Below are positions 24,797 through 34,279 of a stretch of DNA of 56,520 nucleotides, one piece after another. The stretch comes from an uncultured Veillonella sp. (GTDB taxonomy: Bacteria > Bacillota > Negativicutes > Veillonellales > Veillonellaceae). The DNA lies in NCBI GenBank assembly GCA_915066865.1, contig CAJZEE010000003.1, positions 1-56,520 of the forward strand, written 5' to 3'. A program made the position numbers and the translations under genes. Under the pieces are notes generated by a model that had not been told where the DNA came from, ran no database searches, and worked only from the letters and a program-made list of their open reading frames with translations. How positions within the stretch are numbered: position 1 is the first letter of the stretch; each line of letters begins with the position of its first letter.

Positions 24797-25390
24797 ATGT
24801 ATGTACCAATCGTAGTTGAACAAGGTGAACGCGGAGAGCGTTCCTATGATATTTACTCTCGCTTGTTAAAGGATCGCATTATTTTCCTTGGTGGCCCCAT
24901 CGATGATAATGTGGCAAATGCGGTTATTGCGCAAATGTTATTCCTAGAAGCAGAGGATCCTGATAAGGATATCCATTTGTACATCAATAGCCCTGGCGGT
25001 GTTGTAACTGCCGGCATGGCTATTTATGATACGATGCAATATATCAAACCAGATGTGTCTACTATTTGTGTAGGCTCTGCAGCGAGCATGGGTGCTGTGC
25101 TTTTAACAGCTGGCACTAAAGGTAAACGATATGCGTTGCCTCATGCGCGCATCATGATTCACCAACCATTAGGCGGTGTGCAAGGGCAAGCATCTGAAAT
25201 TGAAATCCATGCCCGTGAGATTCTTCGCATGCGTGAAGAGTTAAATGGTATCTTAGCTTCTCGCAGTGGACAAGATATTGAAGTAGTAGCTCGCGATACA
25301 GATCGCGATAACTTCATGAGTGCTCAGGATGCCGTTGAATACGGCTTAATCGATGAGGTACTCACAAGAGAACCTGTAGAAAGCAAGTAA
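24797..25390 (+). CDS. clpP: ATP-dependent Clp protease proteolytic subunit
   Basis: A 197-residue serine protease core that forms the tetradecameric barrel used by ClpX or ClpC. The catalytic residues S97 (in GSAASMGA), H122 (in IHQP) and D171 (in RDNF) are in order and match the usual numbering. The gene starts 36 bases after tig and is followed by clpX after 12 bases, indicating one transcript. Confidence 0.96.
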   Translation: MYVPIVVEQGERGERSYDIYSRLLKDRIIFLGGPIDDNVANAVIAQMLFLEAEDPDKDIHLYINSPGGVVTAGMAIYDTMQYIKPDVSTICVGSAASMGAVLLTAGTKGKRYALPHARIMIHQPLGGVQGQASEIEIHAREILRMREELNGILASRSGQDIEVVARDTDRDNFMSAQDAVEYGLIDEVLTREPVESK

Positions 25391-25402
25391 TGGAGGCGCC
25401 CC

Positions 25403-26656
25403 TTGGCAAAAGATAAAGATACTATGCGCTGCAGTTTTTGTGGACGCACAAGCGAAGAAGTCCGCAAATTAGTGGCGGGTCCTAACGTGTATATTTGTGA
25501 CGAATGCGTTGAAGTTTGTGAACGCATCATTGCAGATGAGTTGGGTGCGGTTGAGACGGACGACTTCAATTTAAAAGAATTGCCAACGCCTAGAGAAATT
25601 AAAGCTCATCTTGACGAATATGTTATTGGTCAAGATGATGCTAAAATCTCTTTAGCTGTGGCCGTATATAATCACTACAAACGCTTACAAACAGATAATG
25701 TAGTAGATGATGTAGAATTACAAAAGGCTAATGTATTGTTCATTGGTCCTACTGGTAGTGGTAAAACACTATTGGCTCAAACCTTAGCGAAAATGCTAGA
25801 AGTACCATTTGCTATTGCAGATGCTACAAGCTTAACTGAAGCTGGGTATGTGGGGGAAGATGTAGAAAACATCCTACTCAAAATTATTCAAGCTGCAGAT
25901 TATGATATAGCTCGGGCTGAACGTGGCATTATCTATATCGATGAAATCGATAAAATTGCTCGTAAGTCTGAAAATCCTTCTATTACACGTGATGTGTCTG
26001 GTGAAGGTGTACAACAAGCATTGCTTAAAATCTTAGAAGGTACCGTTGCTTCTGTTCCTCCTCAAGGTGGTAGAAAGCATCCTAATCAGGAAATGCTTCA
26101 AATCGACACTACGAATATTCTCTTTATTTGTGGTGGAGCATTTGATGGTATGGACAAGGTTATTACTAAGCGTACCGCTAAGAAAACACTTGGTTTTGGT
26201 GCAGATGTACAGCGTAAAGAAGAACGTAATATATCGGCTATCTTAAAAGATGTTGTACCTGAAGATTTATTAAAATTTGGTTTGATCCCTGAGTTTATTG
26301 GACGTTTGCCTGTAATGGTGACATTAGATCAATTAGACAGAGATGCATTAATTCAAATTTTGACAAAGCCTAAAAATGCATTAACAAAACAATATGAAAA
26401 AATTCTATCCCTTGATGGTGTAGAGTTAACTTTCACTGAAGATGCATTAGAAGAAATCGCTGATGAAGCATTACAGCGAAAAACAGGTGCTCGTGGTTTG
26501 CGTGCTATCATTGAAAAGGTGATGAAACGCGTAATGTTTGAGGTTCCTTCCATGCCGGAAGTAACTAAGTGCATTGTGAATCGTGAATCCGTATTAAGCA
26601 CAGGTGAACCTATACTCAAAAATGAGGCAGACCAAGACATCCAGTTGAAATCGTAA
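25403..26656 (+). CDS. clpX: ATP-dependent Clp protease ATP-binding subunit ClpX
   Basis: A 417-residue AAA+ unfoldase that feeds proteins into ClpP. The N-terminal zinc finger uses C10, C13, C32 and C35. Walker A GPTGSGKT is at residues 115-122 and Walker B appears as IIYIDEIDK, with further AAA+ landmarks SGEGVQQALLK and EFIGRLPV. It starts with TTG at 25403, with GGAGG at 25392-25396 just upstream. A terminator separates it from lon. Confidence 0.96.
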   Translation: MAKDKDTMRCSFCGRTSEEVRKLVAGPNVYICDECVEVCERIIADELGAVETDDFNLKELPTPREIKAHLDEYVIGQDDAKISLAVAVYNHYKRLQTDNVVDDVELQKANVLFIGPTGSGKTLLAQTLAKMLEVPFAIADATSLTEAGYVGEDVENILLKIIQAADYDIARAERGIIYIDEIDKIARKSENPSITRDVSGEGVQQALLKILEGTVASVPPQGGRKHPNQEMLQIDTTNILFICGGAFDGMDKVITKRTAKKTLGFGADVQRKEERNISAILKDVVPEDLLKFGLIPEFIGRLPVMVTLDQLDRDALIQILTKPKNALTKQYEKILSLDGVELTFTEDALEEIADEALQRKTGARGLRAIIEKVMKRVMFEVPSMPEVTKCIVNRESVLSTGEPILKNEADQDIQLKS

Positions 26657-26660
26657 TTCG

Positions 26661-26697
26661 AAGAAACTCATTTCTGTGTAGGAATGAGTTTCTTTTC
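26661..26697 (+). terminator. Terminator between clpX and lon
   Basis: AAGAAACTCATT and AATGAGTTTCTT form a 12-bp perfect stem ending in a short T run. It starts immediately after the clpX stop codon. Confidence 0.75.
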
Positions 26698-26721
26698 ATA
26701 ATATATATACCTGGAGGAAGT

Positions 26722-29031
26722 ATGAATTTACTCGAAGTTGGGATCCCTACCGTACCTCTCAGAGGCATGGTAGTATACCCGAATATCGTGATTCACCTCG
26801 ATATCGGTCGAGACAAATCCATTAAGGCGGTGGAAGCCGCAATGAATGAGGACCGCATTTTAGCCGTCGTAACTCAAAAAGATGATGCTGTAGATGCACC
26901 AACAGTTCATGATTTAGCCCAAATGGGTACATTAGTAAAAATTAAACAAATGTTGCGCTTACCAGGTGGTATAGTACGTGTTCTTGTAGAGGGCATCACT
27001 CGTATTCGTCTTATGAATATTACTAGCATGGACCCTTATTATATAGGAGACTATGAACGAGTGGCGTCTGAATTTGAAGACGATGTAGAGCTTGAAGCTT
27101 ATCGTCGTTTGGTTCAAGCTAAATTTGGCGAATGGGCAGAAGAAGCTAAATCAGTTACTGATGAAGGTGTAACGCGCGTTATGGAATTACGCAATCCTTG
27201 TGAATTAGCTGACCAAGTTGCATTTCTATTGCCTATTAATAATTTGAAACGTCAAGAGTTACTTGAAGAATTATCTGTGGCTCGTCGTCTTAACATGATT
27301 GTAGGCATTTTAAATATGGAATTACAAATCTCTGATTTGGAAAATTCCATCAATAATCAAGTGCGTCAATCTATGGAAAAAGCGCAGAAGGAATATTTCT
27401 TGCGCGAAAAAATCCGCGTTATCCACGATGAGTTGGGTGATAAAGGGGATCCCGAGGAGGAGGCAGAAGAACTACGAGTTAAGTTAAAAGCACTTAATCT
27501 AAGTGAAGACGTACATACGCGTATTGATAAAGAAATTTCTCGTTACAGCCGCATGCCTCAATTGATGCCGGAAGCAACAATTTTGCGCAATTACCTAGAT
27601 TGGGTATTGGCATTACCGTGGAACGAATTAACGGAAGACCGTTTAGATATTAAGGGCGCTCATGCTATGCTCGAGGCCGATCATTATGGCCTTGAAAAGG
27701 TTAAGAAACGCATTTTAGAATTTTTAGCGGTTCGTAAATTAACTGGTAAAAATAGTGGCTCTATTCTTTGTTTAGTAGGCCCACCAGGCGTTGGTAAAAC
27801 CTCTTTGGCTACCTCTATTGCTAAAGCAATGAATCGTAAGTTTATCCGTGCATCCTTAGGTGGTGTTCGTGATGAAGCTGAAATTCGTGGACATCGACGT
27901 ACTTATATTGGTGCTTTACCTGGTCGTATGATTCAGGGGTTAAAAAATGTAGGTACTAAGAATCCTGTATTTTTATTGGATGAAATTGATAAATTAGCAT
28001 CTGATTATAAAGGTGATCCATCTTCAGCGTTATTAGAAGTATTGGATCCAGAACAAAATAGCACATTTAGTGATCACTTTATCGAAGTACCGTTCGACTT
28101 CTCTGAAGTTTTCTGGATTACTACGGCTAATGTAGCATCTAATATTCCTGGTCCATTGTTAGATCGTATGGAAATTATTGAGTTGTCCAGCTATATGGAA
28201 GAAGAAAAACTAGAAATTGCTAAGCGTTACTTAACACCTAAGCAAATTAAGAAAAATGGCCTTGAAGATTACAAGGTTAAATTATCTGATGCTGTGTTAA
28301 GAAAGGTAATTTCCGAATATACTCGCGAAGCAGGTGTTCGTACTTTAGAGAAAACAATTGCTAAGATTTGCCGTAAGATTGCTTTCAAAGTAGTTGAAGA
28401 AGGCGGAGACGCACCAAAAGTCACTACTAAGAATCTTCACGAATTCTTAGGCGCACCAATCTTTGTTGACCAAGAGCGAGAAAAGAAAGCACAAGTTGGC
28501 TATGTAAATGGATTAGCTTGGACATCTGTTGGTGGTGTAGTATTACCATGTGAAGCTACAACTATGAATGGTACCGGTAAATTGGCTTTAACTGGTAGTC
28601 TCGGCAAGGTTATGCAAGAGTCTGGTCAAGCGGCTATGAGTTATATTCGCCATAATGCAAAAGCTTTAAAGATTGAAGAAGATTTTTATAAAAAGCTTGA
28701 TATTCACGTTCACTTGCCAGAAGGGGCAACCCCTAAAGATGGTCCTTCAGCAGGTATTACAATGACATTAGCTATGGTATCTATTTTGACTAACCGCAAG
28801 GTTCGTTCTGATATTGCCATGACTGGTGAAATCACATTGCGTGGCCGCGTATTACCAATAGGCGGCTTAAAAGAAAAATTATTAGCAGCCTTGTCTCATG
28901 GTATTAAAGAGGTGTTGATTCCAAAAGGCAATGAAAAGGATATTGCAGAATTACCTGACATTGTGAAAGAAGGACTCATCATTACGCCAGTTAAGACAAT
29001 GGATGAAGTATTAGCAAAGGCACTTGTGTAA
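26722..29031 (+). CDS. lon: ATP-dependent protease Lon
   Basis: A 769-residue soluble Lon. It has an N-terminal substrate-binding domain (about 1-200), a coiled region, the AAA+ module with Walker A GPPGVGKT (353-360) and the protease domain with the catalytic serine S676 in DGPSAGIT. It starts with a GGAGG ribosome site right after the clpX terminator. The stop codon shares one base with the start of engB, so lon heads a tightly packed set running through tatC. Confidence 0.96.
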   Translation: MNLLEVGIPTVPLRGMVVYPNIVIHLDIGRDKSIKAVEAAMNEDRILAVVTQKDDAVDAPTVHDLAQMGTLVKIKQMLRLPGGIVRVLVEGITRIRLMNITSMDPYYIGDYERVASEFEDDVELEAYRRLVQAKFGEWAEEAKSVTDEGVTRVMELRNPCELADQVAFLLPINNLKRQELLEELSVARRLNMIVGILNMELQISDLENSINNQVRQSMEKAQKEYFLREKIRVIHDELGDKGDPEEEAEELRVKLKALNLSEDVHTRIDKEISRYSRMPQLMPEATILRNYLDWVLALPWNELTEDRLDIKGAHAMLEADHYGLEKVKKRILEFLAVRKLTGKNSGSILCLVGPPGVGKTSLATSIAKAMNRKFIRASLGGVRDEAEIRGHRRTYIGALPGRMIQGLKNVGTKNPVFLLDEIDKLASDYKGDPSSALLEVLDPEQNSTFSDHFIEVPFDFSEVFWITTANVASNIPGPLLDRMEIIELSSYMEEEKLEIAKRYLTPKQIKKNGLEDYKVKLSDAVLRKVISEYTREAGVRTLEKTIAKICRKIAFKVVEEGGDAPKVTTKNLHEFLGAPIFVDQEREKKAQVGYVNGLAWTSVGGVVLPCEATTMNGTGKLALTGSLGKVMQESGQAAMSYIRHNAKALKIEEDFYKKLDIHVHLPEGATPKDGPSAGITMTLAMVSILTNRKVRSDIAMTGEITLRGRVLPIGGLKEKLLAALSHGIKEVLIPKGNEKDIAELPDIVKEGLIITPVKTMDEVLAKALV

Positions 29032-29729
29032 TGCAAAAGAAGAAAAAATCCACTAAACCAATGGGCCCAAAACCACAATATACACGAAAAGAACCAAAGG
29101 GGCCTCGTATTATAGCTGCAAAATATAATACTTCCTGTGTGAAGGCGGATCAATATCCTGAAGGGGATACCGTAGAAATCGCCTTCCTTGGACGCTCTAA
29201 TGTGGGCAAGTCTTCGTTGATTAATTCTTTATGTAACTATCGTGGGTTAGCCCTCGTTAGTGGTCAGCCAGGTAAGACTAAGACGATAAACTACTTTGAT
29301 ATTGAATCAAAAGAGGATATTTCTGACACCGAGGAACGCAGATATAACTGGTTTCTCGTGGACCTTCCTGGTTATGGTTTTGCAAAGACAAATAAAGGAA
29401 ACCGCAATCTGTGGTCTTCCTTTATTGCCGATTATATTTTACATTCTGAACGATTGATGTTGTTGTGTTTACTTATCGATGGTCGCCATCCTGAAATGGC
29501 CATTGATAAGGTGGCCTTTGATTGGCTCGTCGAAGCCGGTGTTCCGTTACAAATTGTAGTGACCAAGGCCGATAAATTGACGGCTAAAGAAAAGTCTGCA
29601 AACTTGGCTATTATTAAAGAACTATATCCAACGGCTACATCGCCGATTCTGTATAGCTCTTTAAAGCATACTGGACGTGAGCTTTTACAACAACGAATCA
29701 ATAAAATTTTGGTAGGAGATGAAGCATGA
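29031..29729 (+). CDS. engB: Ribosome biogenesis GTPase EngB/YsxC
   Basis: A 232-residue GTPase needed for large-subunit assembly. The G1 motif GRSNVGKS is at residues 54-61. Switch and later motifs follow: GKTKTINYF, VDLPGYGFAK (G3) and VVTKADKL (G4). The first ~20 residues are a lysine-rich extension. The gene overlaps lon by one base and the downstream polyprenyl synthase gene by four, so translation is coupled on both sides. Confidence 0.95.
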   Translation: MQKKKKSTKPMGPKPQYTRKEPKGPRIIAAKYNTSCVKADQYPEGDTVEIAFLGRSNVGKSSLINSLCNYRGLALVSGQPGKTKTINYFDIESKEDISDTEERRYNWFLVDLPGYGFAKTNKGNRNLWSSFIADYILHSERLMLLCLLIDGRHPEMAIDKVAFDWLVEAGVPLQIVVTKADKLTAKEKSANLAIIKELYPTATSPILYSSLKHTGRELLQQRINKILVGDEA

Positions 29730-30697
29730 GTCAAACCAACGAATTAGAGATTATGGAACGCATTGCTTTAGATTTAGAGCGTGTCGAAGAGTCTCTTGCA
29801 TCATCTTTTAATACCGGTGTAGAGGACTTCAATGCACTGATTCGACCGTTATCAGCAGCAGGTGGTAAGCGTTTGCGCGCTCAATTGTGCCTATTGATTG
29901 CTAATGCAGGGACATCTATAGAGCGTCAACGCGTCAAAATTGCTGAGGCTGTTGAAATGCTTCACTTAGCAACACTTATCCATGACGATGTATTAGATCA
30001 AGCTGAAATTCGCCGAGGTGAAGATACCATTCACATGCATAAAGGCAATAAGGTAGCTATCCTTAGTGGTGATTATTTATTTGCCAAAGCATTTAAAATC
30101 GTATCTGAAATGACGAATATGAAGTATCTTCAAGTCTTCTCTCATATTATTACATGCCTTGTAGAAGGTGAGTTCATGCAAATGGAAGATGTATATCGCA
30201 TCGATCAAGGTATAGAGCGTTATATGACAAAAACGCAAAAGAAAACAGCAGACTTCATGGAAGGCTGTATGGAACTTGGTGGTCTCTTAGGAGATTGGCA
30301 AGAATCTGAAATCATAGAATTGAAAAAATATGGTCATGCATTAGGTATGGCATTTCAAATTACAGATGATATTATGGATTATCGTGAAACAACGGAAACG
30401 ACAGGAAAGCCTGTAGGGAACGATCTTCGAGAAGGACTATTGACGTATCCGTTATTAAGTATCGTTAACGATGGTAATAAAGATAAATTGCTTGAAGATA
30501 TTAAAGGCTTAAACAATGGTGGTAATGAGCAAGACATTATCGATTATGTTGTTGCTCAAGGTGGTATCGATAATACATTAGCTGTAGCTGATAAATATTG
30601 TAAAGATGCTTTAGCGGCACTCGCTGCAGTGCGTGATTTTTCAGGGAAGGAATTCCTTGTGATGGCTGTAGAAAATCTAGCTGATAGAAAGGTATAA
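29726..30697 (+). CDS. Polyprenyl diphosphate synthase
   Basis: A 323-residue trans-prenyltransferase that builds the long isoprenoid tail of menaquinone or a related lipid. The first aspartate-rich motif is DDVLD at residues 87-91 and the second is DDIMD at 214-218, both with the expected flanking sequence. It resembles octaprenyl/heptaprenyl synthases (IspB, HepT); product length cannot be fixed from sequence. The gene overlaps engB by ATGA and is followed by tatC after one base. Confidence 0.9.
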   Translation: MSQTNELEIMERIALDLERVEESLASSFNTGVEDFNALIRPLSAAGGKRLRAQLCLLIANAGTSIERQRVKIAEAVEMLHLATLIHDDVLDQAEIRRGEDTIHMHKGNKVAILSGDYLFAKAFKIVSEMTNMKYLQVFSHIITCLVEGEFMQMEDVYRIDQGIERYMTKTQKKTADFMEGCMELGGLLGDWQESEIIELKKYGHALGMAFQITDDIMDYRETTETTGKPVGNDLREGLLTYPLLSIVNDGNKDKLLEDIKGLNNGGNEQDIIDYVVAQGGIDNTLAVADKYCKDALAALAAVRDFSGKEFLVMAVENLADRKV

Positions 30698-30698
30698 T

Positions 30699-31589
30699 AT
30701 GGAACCGTTCGAACCAAAACCGGATTTCGAATATCCCATGCAAAAACCTTCTTTTGATAGTGTAGTTCGTCAAAAACGGCGTGAAGCAGAGCAAAAGGCT
30801 GAGCAAGAACGGTATAGAGTGGCGAATTTACGCGTTCCTGAGGAACAGGAAAATGAGCCGATTTATACTGAAATGGAACAGAAGATGATGGACGAGGCGA
30901 GGGAATTATCTCTTGTAGGACATCTTTCAGAACTGCGAAAACGATTGATTATAATGGCTGTAGCGGTTATTGTGGGAACTTGTATTTCATATTATTATGT
31001 AGACTTATTATTGGAAATACTTCTAAAACCAGCTGGCAAGCTCTATTATATGAGACCTACTGAGGCGTTCTTTACGTATATGAAAGTATCTGTAGTAGGA
31101 GGCCTCGTCATAGCGGCTCCCATTGTATTGCATCAGATTTGGCTATTTGTTAAGCCTGCACTGACTGCGCGAGAAAAGCAGTTATCTAACTGGATTTTAC
31201 CAGTTGCGATTAGTCTATTTGGAATAGGTATTGTATTTTCTTATTTTCTCGTATTGCCTGCAGCAGTGAAGTTCTTTATGGGCTTTGCCACAGATGAATT
31301 ACAACCGATGTTTTCCATTGGTCAGTATATGGACTTTGTATTGTCCTTTGTACTGCCTTTTGGATTTATCTTTGAACTGCCGTTGATCTTAATTATTTTG
31401 GGATATTTCAACTTAATTACATCACGCTTTTTAAAAACGAAGCGAAAAATATTTATTCTTATATCCTTTATCATAGGTGCTGTCATTTCACCTACACCGG
31501 ATATGTTTTCTCAAACGATGATTGCATTACCTATGATATTGCTATATGAAACAAGTCTATTTGTATTGGCTAAGATTATGAAGCGCTAA
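30699..31589 (+). CDS. tatC: Twin-arginine translocase subunit TatC with long N-terminal extension
   Basis: A 296-residue integral membrane core of the Tat protein exporter. The TatC hallmark LVGHLSELRKRL comes at about residues 72-83, followed by six membrane segments and the conserved LIAAPIVLHQIW-like region. The first ~70 residues are hydrophilic and charged (rich in E, K, R, Q) and extend the cytoplasmic N terminus well beyond the usual TatC start. GAAAGG before the ATG at 30699 supports that start; a shorter start at the MM near residue 62 has no good ribosome site. tatA/tatB are not in the window. Confidence 0.9.
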   Translation: MEPFEPKPDFEYPMQKPSFDSVVRQKRREAEQKAEQERYRVANLRVPEEQENEPIYTEMEQKMMDEARELSLVGHLSELRKRLIIMAVAVIVGTCISYYYVDLLLEILLKPAGKLYYMRPTEAFFTYMKVSVVGGLVIAAPIVLHQIWLFVKPALTAREKQLSNWILPVAISLFGIGIVFSYFLVLPAAVKFFMGFATDELQPMFSIGQYMDFVLSFVLPFGFIFELPLILIILGYFNLITSRFLKTKRKIFILISFIIGAVISPTPDMFSQTMIALPMILLYETSLFVLAKIMKR

Positions 31590-31609
31590 GGAGTATTTTA
31601 GGAGGAACG

Positions 31610-34267
31610 ATGAAAACCTACGAAAATTTAACCACATATAATCCTGGTGAAATAGAAGGCAAATGGTATTCTTATTGGGAAAATCAAGGATACTTTCACG
31701 AAGAAGTAGACACGAATAAAGAGCCATTTAGTATCGTCTTACCCCCTCCTAACGTAACTGGTATGTTGCATATGGGGCATGCCCTTGATAATACATTACA
31801 AGATATCCTCATCCGTTTTAAACGTATGCAAGGCTATAATGTGTTATGGATGCCAGGTACAGACCACGCTGGTATTGCTACTCAAATTAAAGTAGAGGAA
31901 ATGCTTGCTAAAGAAGAGGGAAAATCTCGCTATGATTTAGGCCGTGAGAAATTCGTAGAGCGCGTGTGGGAATGGAAAAAAGAATACGGCGATACCATCG
32001 TAAAACAAATCCGTAGTCTTGGTGCATCTTGTGACTGGACCCGTGAACGATTTACTTTGGATGAAGGATACTATCATGCGGTGCGGGAAGTATTCGTAAA
32101 ACTTTACGAAAAAGGTTTAATCTATCGTGGAGAACGAATTATCAACTGGTGTCCTCGTTGTGCAACCGCTTTATCTGATGTAGAAGTTGAACATGAAGAC
32201 GAACATGGCCATTTATGGCATATTAAATATCCTGTAAAAGGTGAAGATAATCGCTTTGTTATAGTTGCTACCACTCGTCCAGAAACAATGTTTGGTGATG
32301 TAGCAGTAGCAGTAAATCCCGATGATGATCGTTATAAAGATCTCATTGGTAAAACATTGATTTTGCCATTTGTTAATCGAGAAATTCCTGTAATTGCTGA
32401 TGGATATGTAGATGCTAGCTTCGGCACAGGCTGTGTAAAAATTACACCTGCTCATGACCCTAATGACTTTGAAATGGGTCAACGTCATAATTTGGAATCC
32501 ATCGTTGTTATGAACAATGATGCAACAATGAATGAAGGTGCTGGTAAATTCAATGGCTTACCACGTGAAGAAGCGCGTAAACAAGTAGTAGCAGAACTTA
32601 AAGAATTAGGCCTGCTTGAAAAAATTGATGATCATGACCATGCAGTAGGTCATTGTTCTCGTTGTAAAACAATTATTGAACCAATGGTATCTAAACAATG
32701 GTTTGTAGATATGAAACCGTTGGCAGAACCAGCTCTTAAGGTTGTTAAAGACCACGAAGTAGAGTTTGTTCCAGAACGTTTTACAAAAACATATGTGAAC
32801 TGGCTTGAAAATATCCGTGATTGGACTATTTCTCGTCAATTGTGGTGGGGCCATCGTATTCCTGCATGGTATTGTGATGACTGTGGTGAAACGATTGTTA
32901 GCCGTGAAGATATTACAGACTGTCCTCATTGCCACGGTCATGTTACACAAGATCCGGATGTTCTTGATACATGGTTTAGCTCTGGTTTATGGCCATTTGC
33001 TACAATGGGTTGGCCTAAGCAAACTCCAGAACTTAACCAATGGTATCCAACAAGTGTGCTTGTAACTGGTTACGATATCATCTTTTTCTGGGTTGCTCGT
33101 ATGATTTTTATGGCTCTTGAGTTTGAACATGAAATCCCATTTAAACATGTATTTATTCATGGTCTTGTTCGCGACAGTCAGGGCCGTAAAATGAGTAAAT
33201 CTTTGGGTAATGGTATTAATCCACTTGAAGTTATCGACCAATATGGTGCTGATGCATTGCGCTTTACTCTTGTAACTGGCAATACACCTGGTAATGATAT
33301 GCGCTTCTATATGGAACGTGTTGAGGCTAACCGTAATTTTGCCAATAAGATTTGGAATGCATCTAAGTTTGTATTGATGAACCTTACAAATTATGATGAA
33401 AGTTTCGTTCCAACAGCAGATGATTTGACATTAGCAGACCAATGGATTATTCAAAAATACAATGAAACAGTACAAAGCGTAACATCTAATCTCGATAAAT
33501 TCGAACTTGGTGAAGCTGCGAGTTCCGTATATGACTTCATTTGGAATACGTACTGCGATTGGTACATTGAATTAGCGAAACCTCGTTTGTATAGTGAAAG
33601 CAACGAACGTGATCGTCGTACAGTTCAATATTTACTTGTAACAATCTTACGTCACATGCTCGAATTATTGCATCCATTCATGCCGTTTGTAACTGAACAT
33701 ATTTGGCAACATTTGCCACATGAAGGGGACAGCATCGTTGTTACTAAATGGCCTGAAGCATTGAAATTCGATAATCTTGAAGGTGCAGCACGTCAAATGG
33801 AAGTTATGATGGATGCCATCAAAGGTATTCGTAACATGCGTGCTGAAATGAATGTGCCTCTAGGTAAAAAAGCTGAGGTTATCGTAGCGCCAACAGATGA
33901 AGCATTAGCTAAAACTGTAGCAGAACATAGTGACTACTTTGTAACATTGGCTTGGGCTGAGAAAGTAACAATTCTTGGTACCGATGATCCAAAGCCAGAA
34001 AATGCGACTGTAACCGTTGTCAATGGTATGGAAGTATATCTCTTACTTAAAGACTTGATCGACGGTGAAAAAGAAAGAGAGCGTATTGCGAAGGAAAAAA
34101 TCCAAATGGAAAAAGAAATTTCTCGTTTGGAAGGTAAATTGTCTAACCAAGGCTTCTTAGCAAAAGCTCCTGAAGCTGTAGTAGCAAAAGAAAAAGAAAA
34201 GTTAGAAGAATATAAACAAAAACAACAAGCGTTATTGGAACGTGAAGCGTTCCTCGAAACCTTATAA
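31610..34267 (+). CDS. valS: Valyl-tRNA synthetase
   Basis: The 885-residue class I synthetase charging tRNA-Val. HMGH is at residues 54-57 (PPPNVTGMLHMGHALD) and KMSKS at 527-531 (GRKMSKSLGNG). The editing domain lies between them (TTRPETMFGD near residue 222) and the C terminus ends in a coiled coil rich in E, K and Q, as is normal for ValRS. AGGAGG precedes the start. folC follows after 12 bases, the common valS-folC pairing of Firmicutes. Confidence 0.97.
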   Translation: MKTYENLTTYNPGEIEGKWYSYWENQGYFHEEVDTNKEPFSIVLPPPNVTGMLHMGHALDNTLQDILIRFKRMQGYNVLWMPGTDHAGIATQIKVEEMLAKEEGKSRYDLGREKFVERVWEWKKEYGDTIVKQIRSLGASCDWTRERFTLDEGYYHAVREVFVKLYEKGLIYRGERIINWCPRCATALSDVEVEHEDEHGHLWHIKYPVKGEDNRFVIVATTRPETMFGDVAVAVNPDDDRYKDLIGKTLILPFVNREIPVIADGYVDASFGTGCVKITPAHDPNDFEMGQRHNLESIVVMNNDATMNEGAGKFNGLPREEARKQVVAELKELGLLEKIDDHDHAVGHCSRCKTIIEPMVSKQWFVDMKPLAEPALKVVKDHEVEFVPERFTKTYVNWLENIRDWTISRQLWWGHRIPAWYCDDCGETIVSREDITDCPHCHGHVTQDPDVLDTWFSSGLWPFATMGWPKQTPELNQWYPTSVLVTGYDIIFFWVARMIFMALEFEHEIPFKHVFIHGLVRDSQGRKMSKSLGNGINPLEVIDQYGADALRFTLVTGNTPGNDMRFYMERVEANRNFANKIWNASKFVLMNLTNYDESFVPTADDLTLADQWIIQKYNETVQSVTSNLDKFELGEAASSVYDFIWNTYCDWYIELAKPRLYSESNERDRRTVQYLLVTILRHMLELLHPFMPFVTEHIWQHLPHEGDSIVVTKWPEALKFDNLEGAARQMEVMMDAIKGIRNMRAEMNVPLGKKAEVIVAPTDEALAKTVAEHSDYFVTLAWAEKVTILGTDDPKPENATVTVVNGMEVYLLLKDLIDGEKERERIAKEKIQMEKEISRLEGKLSNQGFLAKAPEAVVAKEKEKLEEYKQKQQALLEREAFLETL

Positions 34268-34279
34268 TAGGAGGTTTAT

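Noticed and set aside
26046..26246. 66-residue ORF inside clpX
   Set aside because: It is an out-of-frame shadow with no ribosome site; clpX is intact over it.
32805..33065. 86-residue ORF inside valS
   Set aside because: Shadow frame of an intact, conserved gene.
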